DNA of 64,000 nt from Nepenthes gracilis. Taxonomy: Eukaryota > Streptophyta > Magnoliopsida > Caryophyllales > Nepenthaceae. Below the pieces are notes generated by a model, which saw nothing but the letters and a program-made list of their open reading frames with translations, was not told the DNA's origin and searched no databases. The position numbers were made by a program, and so were the translations under genes. This document shows positions 33,943-47,300 of this stretch, one piece after another (the stretch's first letter is position 1; every line of letters starts with the position of its first letter). The stretch lies in NCBI GenBank assembly GCA_033239525.1, contig BSYO01000035.1, positions 9,366,627 through 9,430,626 on the forward strand, in the 5' to 3' direction.

Positions 33943-34335
33943 TGTCAGCAATTTATGTGGTATAAATAACCACAAAAGCAGAATAAAGGATTGTGTGTTA
34001 ACCTCCCGCCATTTTGCTTATTCTGTTTTCCGGCGCTGATTTTGACTCTATTTTGAAGCTTCTGGACACTCACTTCCTCTTCTAGATGTGTATTGTAGAG
34101 AATTGATACCAGGGACAAAACCAATTTAGATTATTTATAAGGCAAAACCATCAATTGTCTTCACTGAACGGGTGAACGAAACGGCTTCCAAGGAGAATAA
34201 TGGGGCACAATAATGGGAGAGTTATCAGTATTTAAATGGACCACTAATACTTCAACAATTAACTTGATGAATTGAAGGAACGGGTGAAGGAATTCAGCAG
34301 TCGTTGATGATGGATGAAGCTGAAGCGTTTCCACA
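33943..34335 (-). repeat. 3' LTR of the copia element
   Basis: It matches 49020-49413 along its whole length with scattered substitutions. The minus strand starts TGTGGAAACGCTTC and ends TTGCTGACA. A minus-strand TATA box (TATAAATAA) lies at 34131-34139. Confidence 0.92.
34131..34139 (-). promoter_or_regulatory. TATA box of the copia LTR
   Basis: TATAAATAA is conserved in the other LTR at about 49209-49217. The position within the short LTR fits the copia promoter. Confidence 0.6.
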
Positions 34336-34347
34336 TTCTCTCACTTA
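34336..34347 (-). promoter_or_regulatory. Polypurine tract of the copia element
   Basis: The minus strand reads AAGTGAGAGAA directly before the LTR start TGTGG. The next 340 bp (34348-34690) are AT-rich 3' untranslated sequence. Confidence 0.7.
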
Positions 34348-34689
34348 GTCCATATTTTACTTGATGTGATAACCAAACCCATCAATTCTCAATCTTAAGA
34401 AATAAATATATGAATTATAACGATAAGTCCTCTAATAATGAGTAATAACTTCCATGTATTACAATATATTACATTTCTTAAAACGTATCAGTATTCGATA
34501 ACGTTACTTTATGAATAAACCTTATATTTATTCTTTGTCCAACAATTAATGACATTCTCAAATTAACCAATGTGTATACAAAATTTTGAGAAATATCACA
34601 ACAATTAAATAGGAATTTCATTAAATATCATTATCCATACAATGAAAATTATAAAATAAAATTTGATTCCATTATTGTTACAAGATTAT

Positions 34690-35154
34690 TGACCTCAATA
34701 GTGGCATGCCTTTTATCAAAGGATCAGTAATCATCAATTCAGTGCTAATATACTCAATAGTAATTTTTTTTCTTTAATACGTTCCTTTATGACTAAAAAT
34801 TGAATGTTGATATGTTTATTTCGACTGCTACTTTTATTATTTTTAGCTATGAAAACAGTAGTTGAATTATCGTAATATATCTTTAATGGTCTTGAGATAG
34901 AATCAACCACTCTAAGCCTAGATATAAAATTCCTCATCTATACAACATACTTTGTAGCCTCAAAATAAGCAACGAACTTAACTTTCATAGTAGAAATAGC
35001 AATCAAGGTCTGCTTTACACTCCACCAAGATACAGCTCTACCGACAAACAAAAATATCTAACCAGATCTTGATTTACGCGATTCAACACATCTAATGAAA
35101 CCTGAATCAGAGTACCCCAATACTTCTAAATCGTTAGTCTGTCTATATGTAAGC
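34690..35154 (-). pseudogene. Copia RNase H domain, C-terminal end of the polyprotein
   Basis: The minus strand reads LTYRQTNDLEVLGYSDS, then SWWSVKQTLIAIST, then RNFISRLRVVDSISRPLKIY with DNSTTVFIAKNNKSSSRNKH and finally MITDPLIKG near 34700. This is the classic copia RNase H block (GYSDSD, SSTEAEY, DNxxAxxxxxN, KHI). Stops replace several codons. The upstream half of the polyprotein resumes at 44381, because G3 inserted between YIL and LTYRQ. Confidence 0.9.
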
Positions 35155-37794
35155 TGTCACGAACCCGAACCAAGCAGGTCAATTTAAATAATTTATTATG
35201 ATTTCTAAAATCTAAAATCCCAATTAATTTTTAAGCCAATAATACCAAATCCCAAAATTCGGGTGTAACAAACCAAATATACACTCAACAAAATTAAAAT
35301 CCTCACAGGATCTCATCGAACAACCGTCCGAACAAAATAAATACGACCTGCTCTACGATCATCGTAAGGGAGGTAATAATCCGACCCAAAAATCAAAATC
35401 AAACATAAACAAATATTCAACTATTCCCAACATATAACAATAAGCCTATATCCGGCCAATTCCATAATCCAATTACATCAAATATCAATAGGAACCATAA
35501 CAAAACTGAACTCACCAAATCGGACGAATATCTGACCGATCATGCCTGTACTCCTGTACTGCATCCGAACCTTCTACTCTGAAGGGACAAAACAGAAAAA
35601 TGAGCCTAATGCCCAGCAAGTATCATATTTAGTCAAAAGAAGTCCAATAAATCAGATGAGAAGTTTATGGATAAAAATCCAATCAAATTCCAAGAGAAAT
35701 CCAAATCGCCGATAAAACGAATCCAACCGAAATCCAAGAACCAAATTTCAAAATCCAATGGTAGTCTCGTACTCAAATCAAATGTCCAAGTCCAAACAAA
35801 TGTCCAAATTTTTAAAATAGTCCTCGTCGGGACGTATATATATATATAAATATATATATAACAAAAACATAGGTGATCCGAACCAATTCCAAAACCGATG
35901 TCGATCGGAGTCCAAATCCGAGTCCGATTCCAAATCCAAATCCAATGCCCGATCAGCTTGTGATTTGAGGCAGAATCCGATAGCTGGATGCCGAGTCCAA
36001 ATCCAATTCCGAGTCTAAGTCCAAGTCCAAATCCAATGCCCGATCAGCTTGTGATCTGAGGCAGAATCCGATAGCCGAATGATCCAATAGCGTGCGCAGA
36101 TACCGAAACAGTACCGCGACAGATGTTCCAAAGGTTCGGATCAAAACATATAATCAAAATCTTTTGTACGAGACATACCAAGCCCAATTATAGGCAAAAA
36201 TCGGCGAATCTTAAATCTAAGTCCAAAAATCCATATCCAAATCAAAGTCCAATTCCAATCAATGCAAAAATACAAATTATGCACCAAATCTGGGTTCTCA
36301 TTATTTAAATACTAACTTGAGGAAGGGTTACACATAATCCCGGTAACCTTAGGCTAAAATCCATGTACTGTGTACCCATAGATAAGGTTGCTCACTATAT
36401 TTTGCCACCCGCGGCTTTGGGTGCATTCCTCAAGTTTGTCAGATATATTAGGACGTCCGAATATATTCTAAGGTCAAGTCAAATTGTCCAAATGGGAAGG
36501 GTCACTACTCAAAGCCTTTCCTGCCGGCGGAAAGGAATTTCCAAATAACAAATAATCTCCCGTCGGGGAGTGGCGTAATCAAATAATCCAAATCCAAATG
36601 TAGTGACCACAACCCGGCACGTGCATGTGAAAATGCACTACCAATGCAAATTTCGTGTATATTTTATTTGAATCTTTGATATAAATATATATCGAGTCCA
36701 ATAAATTATTAGGGCTTTGAGAAAAATATCAAATTCTCCAAAATCATAAAACCCGGTCCAACAATCTCCAAAACATCCAATGAATTACACACGCATGTCC
36801 GAATAAATAATTCGGGCATATAAAAATACATGCATGTTAGTAAAAATCCAAACAAAAGATCCAAAATATATCGGAATTGAAATTAGACCAAAAGGGGTTT
36901 TCTGATATCACTTGCGGGACCTCATACTTTGCGAGACGAAGAAAGGATGTCTCAAGCACTCGGATCGGCATTTCTCTCTCCCGCCACCGCGTTCTCTCTC
37001 TCCGCGACGGCATCTCGCCACCACCGTCCTGCCGCTGCTGCCGCCCGAACGGCCGTCGTCCGGCCACCACGGCCTCACCCGGTGCAGACCGGCGCCACCC
37101 GGCAAAGACTGCGCCGTAGCTCGCCGTCTTCCTCGTGCGATTTCTCTTCGCACCGATTTCTTCACCCATCGTCGCCGTTGCCTCAAACCACAACCACCGC
37201 AACATTCGCGGCCACACCCACGGCCACCATCGACCGGCGTCGACCGTCCGCGCGCCACCATGGCCGCCGGTCACCTGCGCTGCCGCCGATTCTTCCTTCT
37301 CCTCCTCCTGCGGCTTCGCCGCTGATCTCACTCTCTCGCAGCTTCTGCTGCAAGCCGTCACCACCACGGCCGTCGCCGATCACCACCGGCATCGTGCCGC
37401 CCTCGCCGCACGCCGTCGTCGCCGGCAGCCTCCCTCCTCCTCTCTTCTTCCTCCTCCGCTGCGAACCAGAAACCCTAGCTCCCTCTCTCCCCGATCCTTA
37501 TCTCTTTTCTTTTCTTTTTTTTTTCTTTTCTTTTACTTTTCGTTTTTCGTTTTACATATATATATATATATATATTATATATAATATATATATATATTTC
37601 ATTTTTGATTTCTTTTAATCCAAAAATTCCAAATCGATATTCGGACGACAACACGGGCGCACCCCGGGTGCCAACCCAACCGATCCAAATATCCTCCCAA
37701 AATTTCTCAATATTTAATTAATTTTATCACGTCCAATTTGCCCAAAATTATAATCAATATTAAATTAATCCGAACAAAGATCCGGGATATTACA
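35155..37794 (-). repeat. 3' LTR of G3
   Basis: 2640 bp, TGTCACGAACCC on the left and GGATATTACA on the right. It contains a duplicated segment of about 95 bp around GATCAGCTTGTGAT (35950-36075), many AATCCAA(A/G)TCC words, a strongly GC-rich CCG/GCC segment (36950-37480) and a TA microsatellite (37555-37605). In minus transcription the TA tract would lie where a TATA box is expected and the GC-rich part would be the leader. Frames of 100-230 codons in the GC-rich part are compositional. Confidence 0.92.
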
Positions 37795-37811
37795 TTCTCA
37801 CCTCCTTACAA
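37795..37811 (-). promoter_or_regulatory. Polypurine tract of G3
   Basis: The minus strand reads TTTGTAAGGAGGTGAGAA before the LTR start TGTAATATCCC, with the usual upstream AAATTTCGAGGCCGAAATT. Confidence 0.8.
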
Positions 37812-40800
37812 AAATTTCGGCCTCGAAATTTACGAATCTCAATCTTAACCTCAAATATCATATAATGAGGATATTCTTTTAATGCCATCTTCGCTCTTCT
37901 CAAACCACTTCCTCGATTGAGTGATTCATCCAAAATCTGATCCTCAATAGTAGATCATTTCTATTCCAAAATCCAAATTGAAACTTTGGCTCAACACAAA
38001 TTCTCGTCGATCAATGACGATTCCGATCCAAGCACATTCAAATGATCCTTCCAATATTTATCATACCAATCACATAAGACAGATAATGTCCATACATCAA
38101 ATTAAGAGATAAGGTCAATATACAGACCACCTCTCTAATCTACCGAACACTTGGAAGATTTCGATGAATCTTATCTTCAAATAATCCGACGACCTCCAAA
38201 TCAAAATTCTGCCCTTCAATGCGCTTCCATAAACATCTGACCATCCACATCGAACTTCAAATCGGACTGCAAATTCAATCTCCTACTTGAAGCGTCAAAT
38301 CATATCTTGTGACGAATAGCCAAAAGTCTATATACTTCCGCTGCGCTACTCTGATTGATTATCCATCTCCAATCAAAACCAGAAGTTTCAGAATCAGAAT
38401 ATCTTACAATCTTCTCATCTCGACAGCATACCAACAGCAAATCTCGGGAACGACATCCTGATCGTCAAGAAAAGAGTTAACTCCATCAACTCATCCATCA
38501 TCGTCCAAATTACTACCATGATCTTCTAGTCATTCGAGGTAGACCTGAAACACAAATCTCGAGGCTTCATCTTCTGCTCGACTTCATCTTTAGGCACGAA
38601 TATACCTTGCCATACAGGCCACAATCTCACGCTTTATATTTTGTCTGCAAACCTTGACACATAATCAACTTGTCATCAAATTCTCTCTCCACTCTGCAAG
38701 GTGGAAAATCTTCGACGCTCCCATCGAACTTAGACAAATCCAAACTCAATATAACTGCTAACAATTTCATTTGTCTCTGAATTTCCATCCAATCAGCGAT
38801 ACTCAAACGAGAGAATTCTTGCGAACATGCATCCTCTCAAACGTGCAAAGGGAAAACACTGGTACATAATGCCCGACATTGCCTGCTCAATCGCTTTCAA
38901 CTTTAATGTAGCTCATCCAAAAGGGTTTCATTCTGATCTTCTCAAAAGATTCTTTCACAGAAAAAAATTTCATTCAGAATCCAATCCCAGCAGCAAAGAG
39001 GAAATTCTTCTGGACAAGTCTTTCCATTGGCATCTTTGACATAACACATCACACAAAAATCTCTAAACAGGGTGTCGCATTCGGACTTCAGACGCCTTGT
39101 TCGAAAAGAGAATCACCACCGATCTTCATAAGAACTTCTCCCATAAATAGAAGCTCAGTTCAAATCCAATCCAAGACAACAAAGAGAGAAAATACATTTG
39201 GCCCAATCCTCATGCCGGCATTCTTGCCACGGCACCTTCATGCGAAACCCTCTAAATTGCGCCGCATCCCCAAACTTTTCTTGGATTAAGCGCCCGACCA
39301 TACAGAATCCAAACATATCCAAATATTTCTCAGAAGCATCACTGAGCGCTACCAATCTTCTGATCCATCAGGAATCGACAGAACTGACACCGAAAATAAT
39401 CTATTCTTCAATTACCGAAAACTTTTTTCACCAGCATCAATTTATTTGAATACTGATCACTTCTATTCCAATGGTGCCACAACACTGAAATCTTTGAGAA
39501 ACTTTTCACAAATCTCCCATCATAATCAACTAAATCCAAGAAACTCCACACTCTCGCGACCTTAAACGGTCTTTTCAAATTCGTCACTATTTCTATCTTC
39601 TTCGAATTTCCAAATGCCACATTGTTGAAATCTCCAGCAGACTTTCCAATCGGATTCTCATATTTCTCAATATTCTTCAAACAAATTAGAAAATCAGTGA
39701 CACAGCCATCAAAACTAATCCAAACACGATCAGAAGTCCAATCGACCAAATCCATAAAAGACATTAAAATATTTGATAGCCCAAAAGCACAATCAACATT
39801 TATAATGGCCACACATTGACCTGAAAGTTGTCTTATACACATACTCCCACTGAAACCTCGATTAAGGACACATCGAGCACAGATCAATCTTAGAGAAAAC
39901 CCAAATTTCTTCAAATAGATCCAACAAATCTTCGATCCATTAAAATTGATACATATCCAATTTCCAAATAATCCAAACATAGATGTATCAATCCAATTTC
40001 ATTCGCCAGAGAACATTAAAGCATTCTACGCCAAGACACTTGGCCGAACAAAACCCTTCTCAAAACAAATTCTACAATGCTTTGTCTCAATTTCTTCAAC
40101 TCAGATAAGGCTACCCCATATGGAGCCTTCGAAATAGATGCAGATCCAATCATAACATCGAAAACAAATTTCATCTCTTAATCCATGAGCAATTCAGTTG
40201 AATCTTCTGAAAAATATCTTCAAGTTTGCAGATGATCAAAATATCTTCAAGGGTCACGAAATAGCCCCGGATGTGACCATATGTCAGATAAACTCAACTC
40301 CCATCTCTCAATAGATGATTCGCTTGCAGCGCCAAAATCAACCTTTAAGCCTTCTCACTAATTCTTCCTTGGAACTCTGAGGATCTATAACCCAAAATGC
40401 AAAATGTGACTGACTTGCCAAAATAGTCTTCTACGGCTGAGGATCCAGCTCTATCTTCATGGGCCATAACTGCAAATGCTTCGCCTAGAACCATCCATCT
40501 TCTATCAGGACATATGGAAACCGGATGCCAAAAATTTGAATGATCCTTGACAAATAGCCCATCTGGCCGCAATTGAAGCAGACTTCATTTCAGACGAAGC
40601 AACCACGTCTTGCAAACTTCTTCTCGCTAAACTTGCAGGCTGATCTTGCAAACTCAAACTTCAGGAAAAAGACTTTACTTCATCTGACTTTCTTTTAGCT
40701 TGTCATCTGAATGTTGAACAAATCCACCCTTCGAGTCTTGACTCCAATGCTCTGATTTCTTCTGAAAACGCTTCTCTTGAAGCTACTCTAACTTGATCAA

Positions 40801-41668
40801 CAAAGTATGCTCCAGCTCTTCGTCATAAGTGCGTCTGAATGACACCAACAACTTCCAGATTGAATCTTGAAGTCCTCATCTACTATCATGCTTCAACAAA
40901 TCTTTCAAATTCTTCAACCTTTTCTAGAGCATTGCTTTAAGAGATCGAACCACGAACTTTGTTCTTCGATTCTTCAGCGATGAAAAATTTGCATGGACGA
41001 CTATCCACCCGATCACAGCGACGAGTGGGAATGGACAATCTTCAGTCTTTCTCTTGCTCCAATAATGACTTCAGACTTCAACACGATCAGCATCATCGCT
41101 GCCAACGAGATCAGACTTGCATTTCATCGTCATGTCTTCTAGTAAGCAGAAACGAATTGATTTGACTTGAATTTCTTCATCTTTATCTGCGGCATCCAAT
41201 CTTGAAGAATCTTCATTCATCTCCACTTTCACCGCTAATCTTTCTGCCAATCAAAAATCTCCTTCTACTCCGCGAGATTTCAAGTCGATTAACTTTATCA
41301 CATACTCCTTTGCTGACCAAAATCTCCTTCTACTCCGCGAGATTTCGGACCAACTCAAATTTCAGACCACTATTCTTCCAAAAGTACAAATTCCAACAAA
41401 CTCTCTATATATTTGTAGAAACCAAACAAATTTCTAATTCAACTACTATATCAAATCATACATTACGTCACTTGTGCAACTCATCATAATCAGATGATCA
41501 TCATTCCAATCCAAACCCAAACTCCTACGATTCGACCTTCTGATTCAAACCCAAATCTTTACAACTCAAATTTTCTATTATCAACCAAAGTTAATACTTA
41601 TTATACCGAAATATTCAGTCAAATATTTATCCAAAATAACCCAAAGTACCTCTCCTTACAACTTTTTC
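37812..41668 (-). pseudogene. Internal region of G3: broken gag and pol
   Basis: A gag zinc-knuckle relic, VCFNCGQMGYLSR (His changed to Tyr), lies at about 40540-40585. A 190-codon frame at 39980-39408 still resembles gypsy RT: MSFMDLVDWTSDRVWISFDG (the FIDD catalytic motif is gone), then VAFGNSKKIEIVTNLKRP and LVDYDGRFVKSFSKI. Protease, RNase H and integrase are not recognisable by eye. AATCTCCTTCTACTCCGCGA is duplicated near 41258 and 41318. At 3.9 kb and without the RT active site it cannot be autonomous. Confidence 0.8.
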
Positions 41669-41680
41669 TCTGATACCACT
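41669..41680 (-). promoter_or_regulatory. Primer-binding site of G3 (tRNA-Met type)
   Basis: The minus strand reads TGGTATCAGAGA two bases inside the 5' LTR border. Confidence 0.88.
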
Positions 41681-41682
41681 TC

Positions 41683-44096
41683 TGTCACAAACCCGAACCA
41701 AGCAGGTCAATTTAAATAATTTATTATGATTTCTAAAATCTAAAATCCCAATTAATTTTTAAAGCCAATAATACCAAATCCCAAAATTCGGGTGTAACAA
41801 ACCAAATATACACTCAACAAAATTAAAATCCTCACAGGATCTCATCGAACAACCGTCCGAGCAAAATAAATACGACCTGCTCTACGATCATCGTAAGGGA
41901 GGTAATAATCCGACCCAAAAATCAAAATCAAACATAAACAAATATTCAACTATTCCCAACATATAACAATAAGCCTATATCCGGCCAATTCCATAATCCA
42001 ATTACATCAAATATCAATGCAAACCATAATAAACAGAAACTCACCAAATCGGACGAATATCTGACCGATCATGCTGCGCTCTCCCGCATCCATCCGAACC
42101 TTCTACTCTGAAGGGACAAAATAGAAAAATGAGCCTAATGCCCAGCAAGTACCATATTTAGTCAAAAGAAGTCCAATAAATCAGATGCAAAGTTTATGGA
42201 TAAAAATCCAATCAAATTCCAAGAGAAATCCAAATCGCCGATAAAACGAATCCAACCGAAATCCAAGAACCAAATTTCAAAATCCAATGGTAGTCTCGTA
42301 CTCAAATCAAATGTCCAAGTCCAAACAAATGTCCAAATTTCCAAAATAGTCCTCGTCGGGACGTATATATATATATATAAATATATATATAACAAAAACA
42401 TAGGTGATCCGAACCAATTCCAAAACCGATGTCGATCGGAGTCCAAATCCGAGTCCGATTCCAAATCCAAATCCAAATCCAATGCCGGATCAGCTTGTGA
42501 TCTGAGGCAGAATCCGATAGCTGGATGCCAAGTCCAAATCCAATTCCGAGTCCAAGTCCAAGTCCAAATCCAATGCCCGATCAGCTTGTGATCTGAGGCA
42601 GAATCCGATAGCCGAATGATCCAATAGCGTGCGCAGATATCGAAACAGTACCGCGACAGATGTTCCAAAGGTTCGGATCAAAACATATAATCAAAATCTT
42701 TTGTACGAGACATACCAAGCCCAATTATAGGCAAAAATCGGCGAATCTTAAATCCAAGTCCAAAAATCCATATCCAAATCAAAGTCCAATTCCAATCAAT
42801 GCAAAAATACAAATTATGCACCAAATCTGGGTTCTCATTATTTAAAGACTAACTTGAGGAAGGGTTACACATAATCCCTGTAACCTTAGGCCAAAATCCA
42901 TGTAATTGTGTACCCATAGATAAGGTTGCTCACTATGTTTTGCCACCCGGCTTTGGGTGCATTCCTCAAGTTTGTCGGATATATTAGGACGTCCGAATAT
43001 ATTCTAAGGTCAAGTCAAATTGTCCAAATGGGAAGGGTCACTACTCAAAGCCTTTCTCGCGGCGGAAAGGGATTTCAAATAACAAATAATCTTCCGCGGG
43101 AGTGGCCGTAATCAAATAATCCAAATCCAAATGTAGTGACCACAACCCGGCACGTGCATGTGAAAATGCACGGCCAATGCAAATTTTGTGTATATTTTTC
43201 ATTCATGAATATTTTGATATAAATATATATCGAGTCCAATAAATTATTCGGGCTTTTAAAAATATCAAATTCTCTAAAATCATAAAACCCGACCCAACAA
43301 TCTCCAAAACATCCAATGAATTACACACGCATGTCCGAATAAATAATTGGGCATATAAAAATACATGCATGTTAGTAAAAATCCAAACAGTATCCAAAAT
43401 ATATCGGAATTGAAATTAGACCAAAGAGGGGGTTTACAGATACTTGCCTGGACCTCCTACTTTGCAGATCTGAAGAAAGGATGTCCCGAAGCACTCGGAT
43501 CGGCATTTCTCTCTCCCGCCATCGCGTTCTCTCTCTCTCCTCCATGAACGGCATCTCGCAGCCACCGTCGCCGCTGCTGCCGCCCCGAACGGCCGTCGTC
43601 AGCCACCACCGGCCTCACCCACCCGGCACGGGCGCCACGCCACCAGCCCAAAGAGCGCCGTAGCTCCGCCCGTCTTCCTCGTGCGATTTCTCTTCGCACC
43701 GATTTCTTCACCCATCGTCGCCGCGCCTCAAACCACAACCACCGCAACATTCGCGGCCACACCCACGGCCACCATCGACCGCCGCCGACCGTCCGCGCGC
43801 CACTATGGCCGCCGGTCCCTGCGCTGCCGCCGATTCTTCCTTCTCCTCCTCCTGCTGGCCGCCGCCGATCTCACTCTCTCGCAGCCTTCGCTGAAGCTCC
43901 GTCACCACCACGGCCGTCGCGGTCACCACCGGCACCGTGCCGCCCTCGCCACGCACGCTGTCCTCGCCGGCAGGCTCCCTCCTCCTCTCTTCTTCCTCCT
44001 CCGCTGCGAACCAAACCCTAGCTCCCTCTCTCCCGATCCTTATCTCTTTTCTTTTCTTTTTTTTTTTTTTTTCTTTTACTTTTCGTTTTGTTTTAC

Positions 44097-44129
<33 letters not shown>

Positions 44130-44380
44130 ATATATATTATATATATATATATATTATTATTATTATATATAATATATATATATTTCATTTTTGATTTCTT
44201 TTAATCCAAAAATTCCAAATCGATATTCGGACGACAACACGGGCACACTCCGGGTGCCAACCCAACCGATCCAAATATCCTCCCAAAATTTCTCAATATT
44301 TAATTAATTTTATCACGTCCAATTTGCCCAAAATTATAATCAATATTAAATTAATCCGAATAAAGATCCGGGATATTACA
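41683..44380 (-). repeat. 5' LTR of G3
   Basis: 2698 bp, nearly identical to the LTR at 35155-37794. The main differences are a longer TA microsatellite (44095-44190), small indels in the GC-rich segment (43500-43990) and scattered substitutions. Confidence 0.92.
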
Positions 44381-47300
44381 TAAGTATATAGTCTTTGGTA
44401 CATTGGAGATACCTCATTATTTTCTTAGCAATTTTTTAGTGTTCTATACCTAGATTACTTTGAAATCTTCCTAACATTCGAATTACAAATGCGATGTTAA
44501 GTCTTGTATATACCTGAGCACACACAAAACTTCCAACAGCGGAAACATATGGAATGTTTTTTATCTGTTCCCATTCAAAATTATTTTTCGGATATTTGCT
44601 CAAATTGAACCTATCACCCTTCACAATGGATGCTACACTTGGTGAACAATCTTTCATTCGAATCTTTGTAAAACATTATTGATATAGGTCTCTTTAGGCA
44701 AACCTAGAACATATCGTGGTCTGTCTCGATGTATCTTGATAGTAATAATATAATATGCATCACCTATATCTTTTATTTTAAATTTATCAGAGAGAAATTA
44801 TTTCACCTCATATAGCAAGCCCTTATCATTGGATGCAAGTAAAATATCGTCTACATATAAAATAAGGAAACAAATCTTACTCCTACTGACCTTTTAGTAT
44901 ATATAGTAATCTAAAATATTCTCTTTAAAATCAAATGAAGAGATAACATCATCAAATTTTAAATATCATTGATGGGAGGCTTGTTTTAATCATATATGGA
45001 CTTATTGAGTTTGCATACCAATTGCTCACCATCACTAGAGGAGAATCCTTCTAATTATTTCATATAAACATCTTCCTCTAGATCATCATTTAGAAATACT
45101 TTTTTCACATCCATTTATTATAATTTCATATTAAAATGACCAACCAATGCCAAAATAATACGAAAAGAATCCTTTTGAGATACAGGAGAAAAAGTCTCCG
45201 TGTAATCAATTTCCTCTTTTTTGAGTATATCCTTTAATAACGAGTCTTACTTTATATCTTTTGATATTGTCTATTGAGTCTTTTTTTGTCTTAAAGACCC
45301 ATTTACATCCTATGACTTTCGTCACTTTAGGCAAGTCAACAAGATTTTAGACCCCATTATAACTCATGGAATTCCTCTCTTTTTTCATGGCATTGTACCA
45401 TAATTGTAATTCATTATATAACTCATAACTTGTGAAAATATTTCAGGATTATTTTTGGCTCCAATATTGTAGTCAGACTCCTATAAATATATAATAAAAT
45501 TACTAAAAATTGCTGACTTTCTCATTCTAGAAGACCGTCTCAATATTATATCATCATTCTCAAAGGAGTATGTTATATAATTATTTCAGATAAATCCTGA
45601 ATTTTATGGTCAATTGGAATATGATCAGTATTTTGTGGAATAATATTGATTAGTTATTCAATACCAATTTGATATTGAGGGGGTGTTGTGTACAAAAATT
45701 AATTTATCAATTAAAGTGGAAGCTTGAGAAACTAAATGATCATCATCAAAAATTATATTTTTGGATCACTTTCTCCTACTGATTAAATCATTCTCAAGAA
45801 ATTTTACATTTCTTGATTTCACAATCCTAATGCTGCGAGATGGACAATAAAATCTGTATTATTTTAACCGTTTAATATATCTAATAAATATTCACTGATG
45901 GTCTTTGGATCCAACTTCTTCTCATGTGGATTATAAACCATTACTTCAGATGGGCATTTCCATGTGCGTAAATGTCACAAACTCGATTTTTAACATTTCC
46001 ATAACTCAAAAGGAGTTTTTGGAACATCTTTTATTGAAACCCGGTTTAATATACACATCGCCGTTTCAAGAGCTTTACTCTTAAGGATTTTGGAAGATCG
46101 GAGTTGTTAAGCATATTCCTTACCATATCCAATAATGTTTGATTTCTTCTTTCTACTACACCTTTTTGGTCCGAAAAATCAGGCATAGTATATTAGGTAA
46201 CAATCTCATGTTATTAAAGAAACCTTACAAATGGATCAGGCATTTGTCCATCTTTAATATATCTTTTATAATATTTTTTATCCTATTCTGATCTCACAAT
46301 CTTAATTTATTTTTCACATTATTTCTCTATTTCTACTTTAAATAATTTAAAAGTATTTAAGGCTTTATTCTTATTATGAAGTAAGTAAAGATACAGATAT
46401 CGTGAGAAATCGTCAATAAAGGTGATGAAATATTTTGGACAATATGAGTCAATGTCAGGACTATAAATATCCATATGTATGATTTCTAATATGTCTGAAC
46501 TCCTCTTGACATTTTTCTTAGTCTTGTTAGTTTGCTTTCTTTTAATACAATCCATACAAGTTTGAATCAGCAAAATCTAGAGTATTAAGTATTCAATTAT
46601 TTACTAATCTTTTGATTCTTTCAATGAAAATATGACTTAATCTCTTATGCCACAACATAGAGAAAGATTCATCCATAACACATCGTTTAATACCAGTATC
46701 CACATGAACAATATCGAAAGAGGTATTGTTTTGTAAGTTTAAGTAATAAAGACTATCAGACAATATACCATTCCCAACAATATCAAACTTATAATATAAA
46801 TTAAAAGATGAGTTTGAAAATGTAATGGAATATCCGAAAGGTGTAAGTCTTAAAACTGATATCAAATTTCTAGAGAAATTTAAAATATAAAAGGTCTTTT
46901 CCAAATTCAAAGTAAAACCACTACTCAAAATTAAACTGCATGTTCCAATGACCTCCACATGCGAACGCATATTGTTTTCGGAGAAGATACACTGGCTTCC
47001 TTTGGTTTTGCAACACCTGTAAGAATTTTAAAATATAAATTATAGAACCAGAATTAATCTACTATGTGTTATGAAAAATATTATTCATATTAGATTCATA
47101 ACATATAAAAAAGAATGGATTACCTTTTTTCTCAAGCTAATTTTGATATTTAGCATAATCCGTCTTGACGTGTCCCTCCTTCTGCAAAAGAAGCACTTGG
47201 ATTCCTTCTTTATGTTTGATTGAGGAGGTATTTTATCTTTTTCCTTCTTTTTGGTTTAAGTCTTAAACTTTTCTTCTTTAAACATAAATATGCTTTTACT

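Larger units (their letters stand above)
35155..44380 (-). mobile_element. Young non-autonomous Ty3/gypsy element G3
   Basis: The element is 9226 bp with LTRs at 35155-37794 and 41683-44380 that are nearly identical (about three differences in the first 210 bp). PBS (41669-41680) and PPT (37795-37811) fix minus orientation. Flanks are TAAGC and TAAGT, a 5-bp duplication with one mismatch, inside the copia polyprotein. The internal region is only 3.9 kb and full of stops, yet the LTRs are young, so G3 was probably moved by proteins made elsewhere. Confidence 0.92.

Noticed and set aside
36837..37618. Overlapping frames up to 229 codons on both strands (Pro, Ala, Arg-rich)
   Set aside because: They lie in the GC-rich part of a gypsy LTR, occur in several frames at once and are not preserved in the second LTR.
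42162..42668. 168-codon minus frame with Asp-Leu and Trp-Thr repeats
   Set aside because: It is translation of AATCCAAGTCC-type words in the G3 LTR.
43457..44194. Frames of 60-163 codons, again Pro/Arg-rich or Tyr/Ile-rich
   Set aside because: They are the other LTR copy; the Tyr/Ile tails are translated TA microsatellite.
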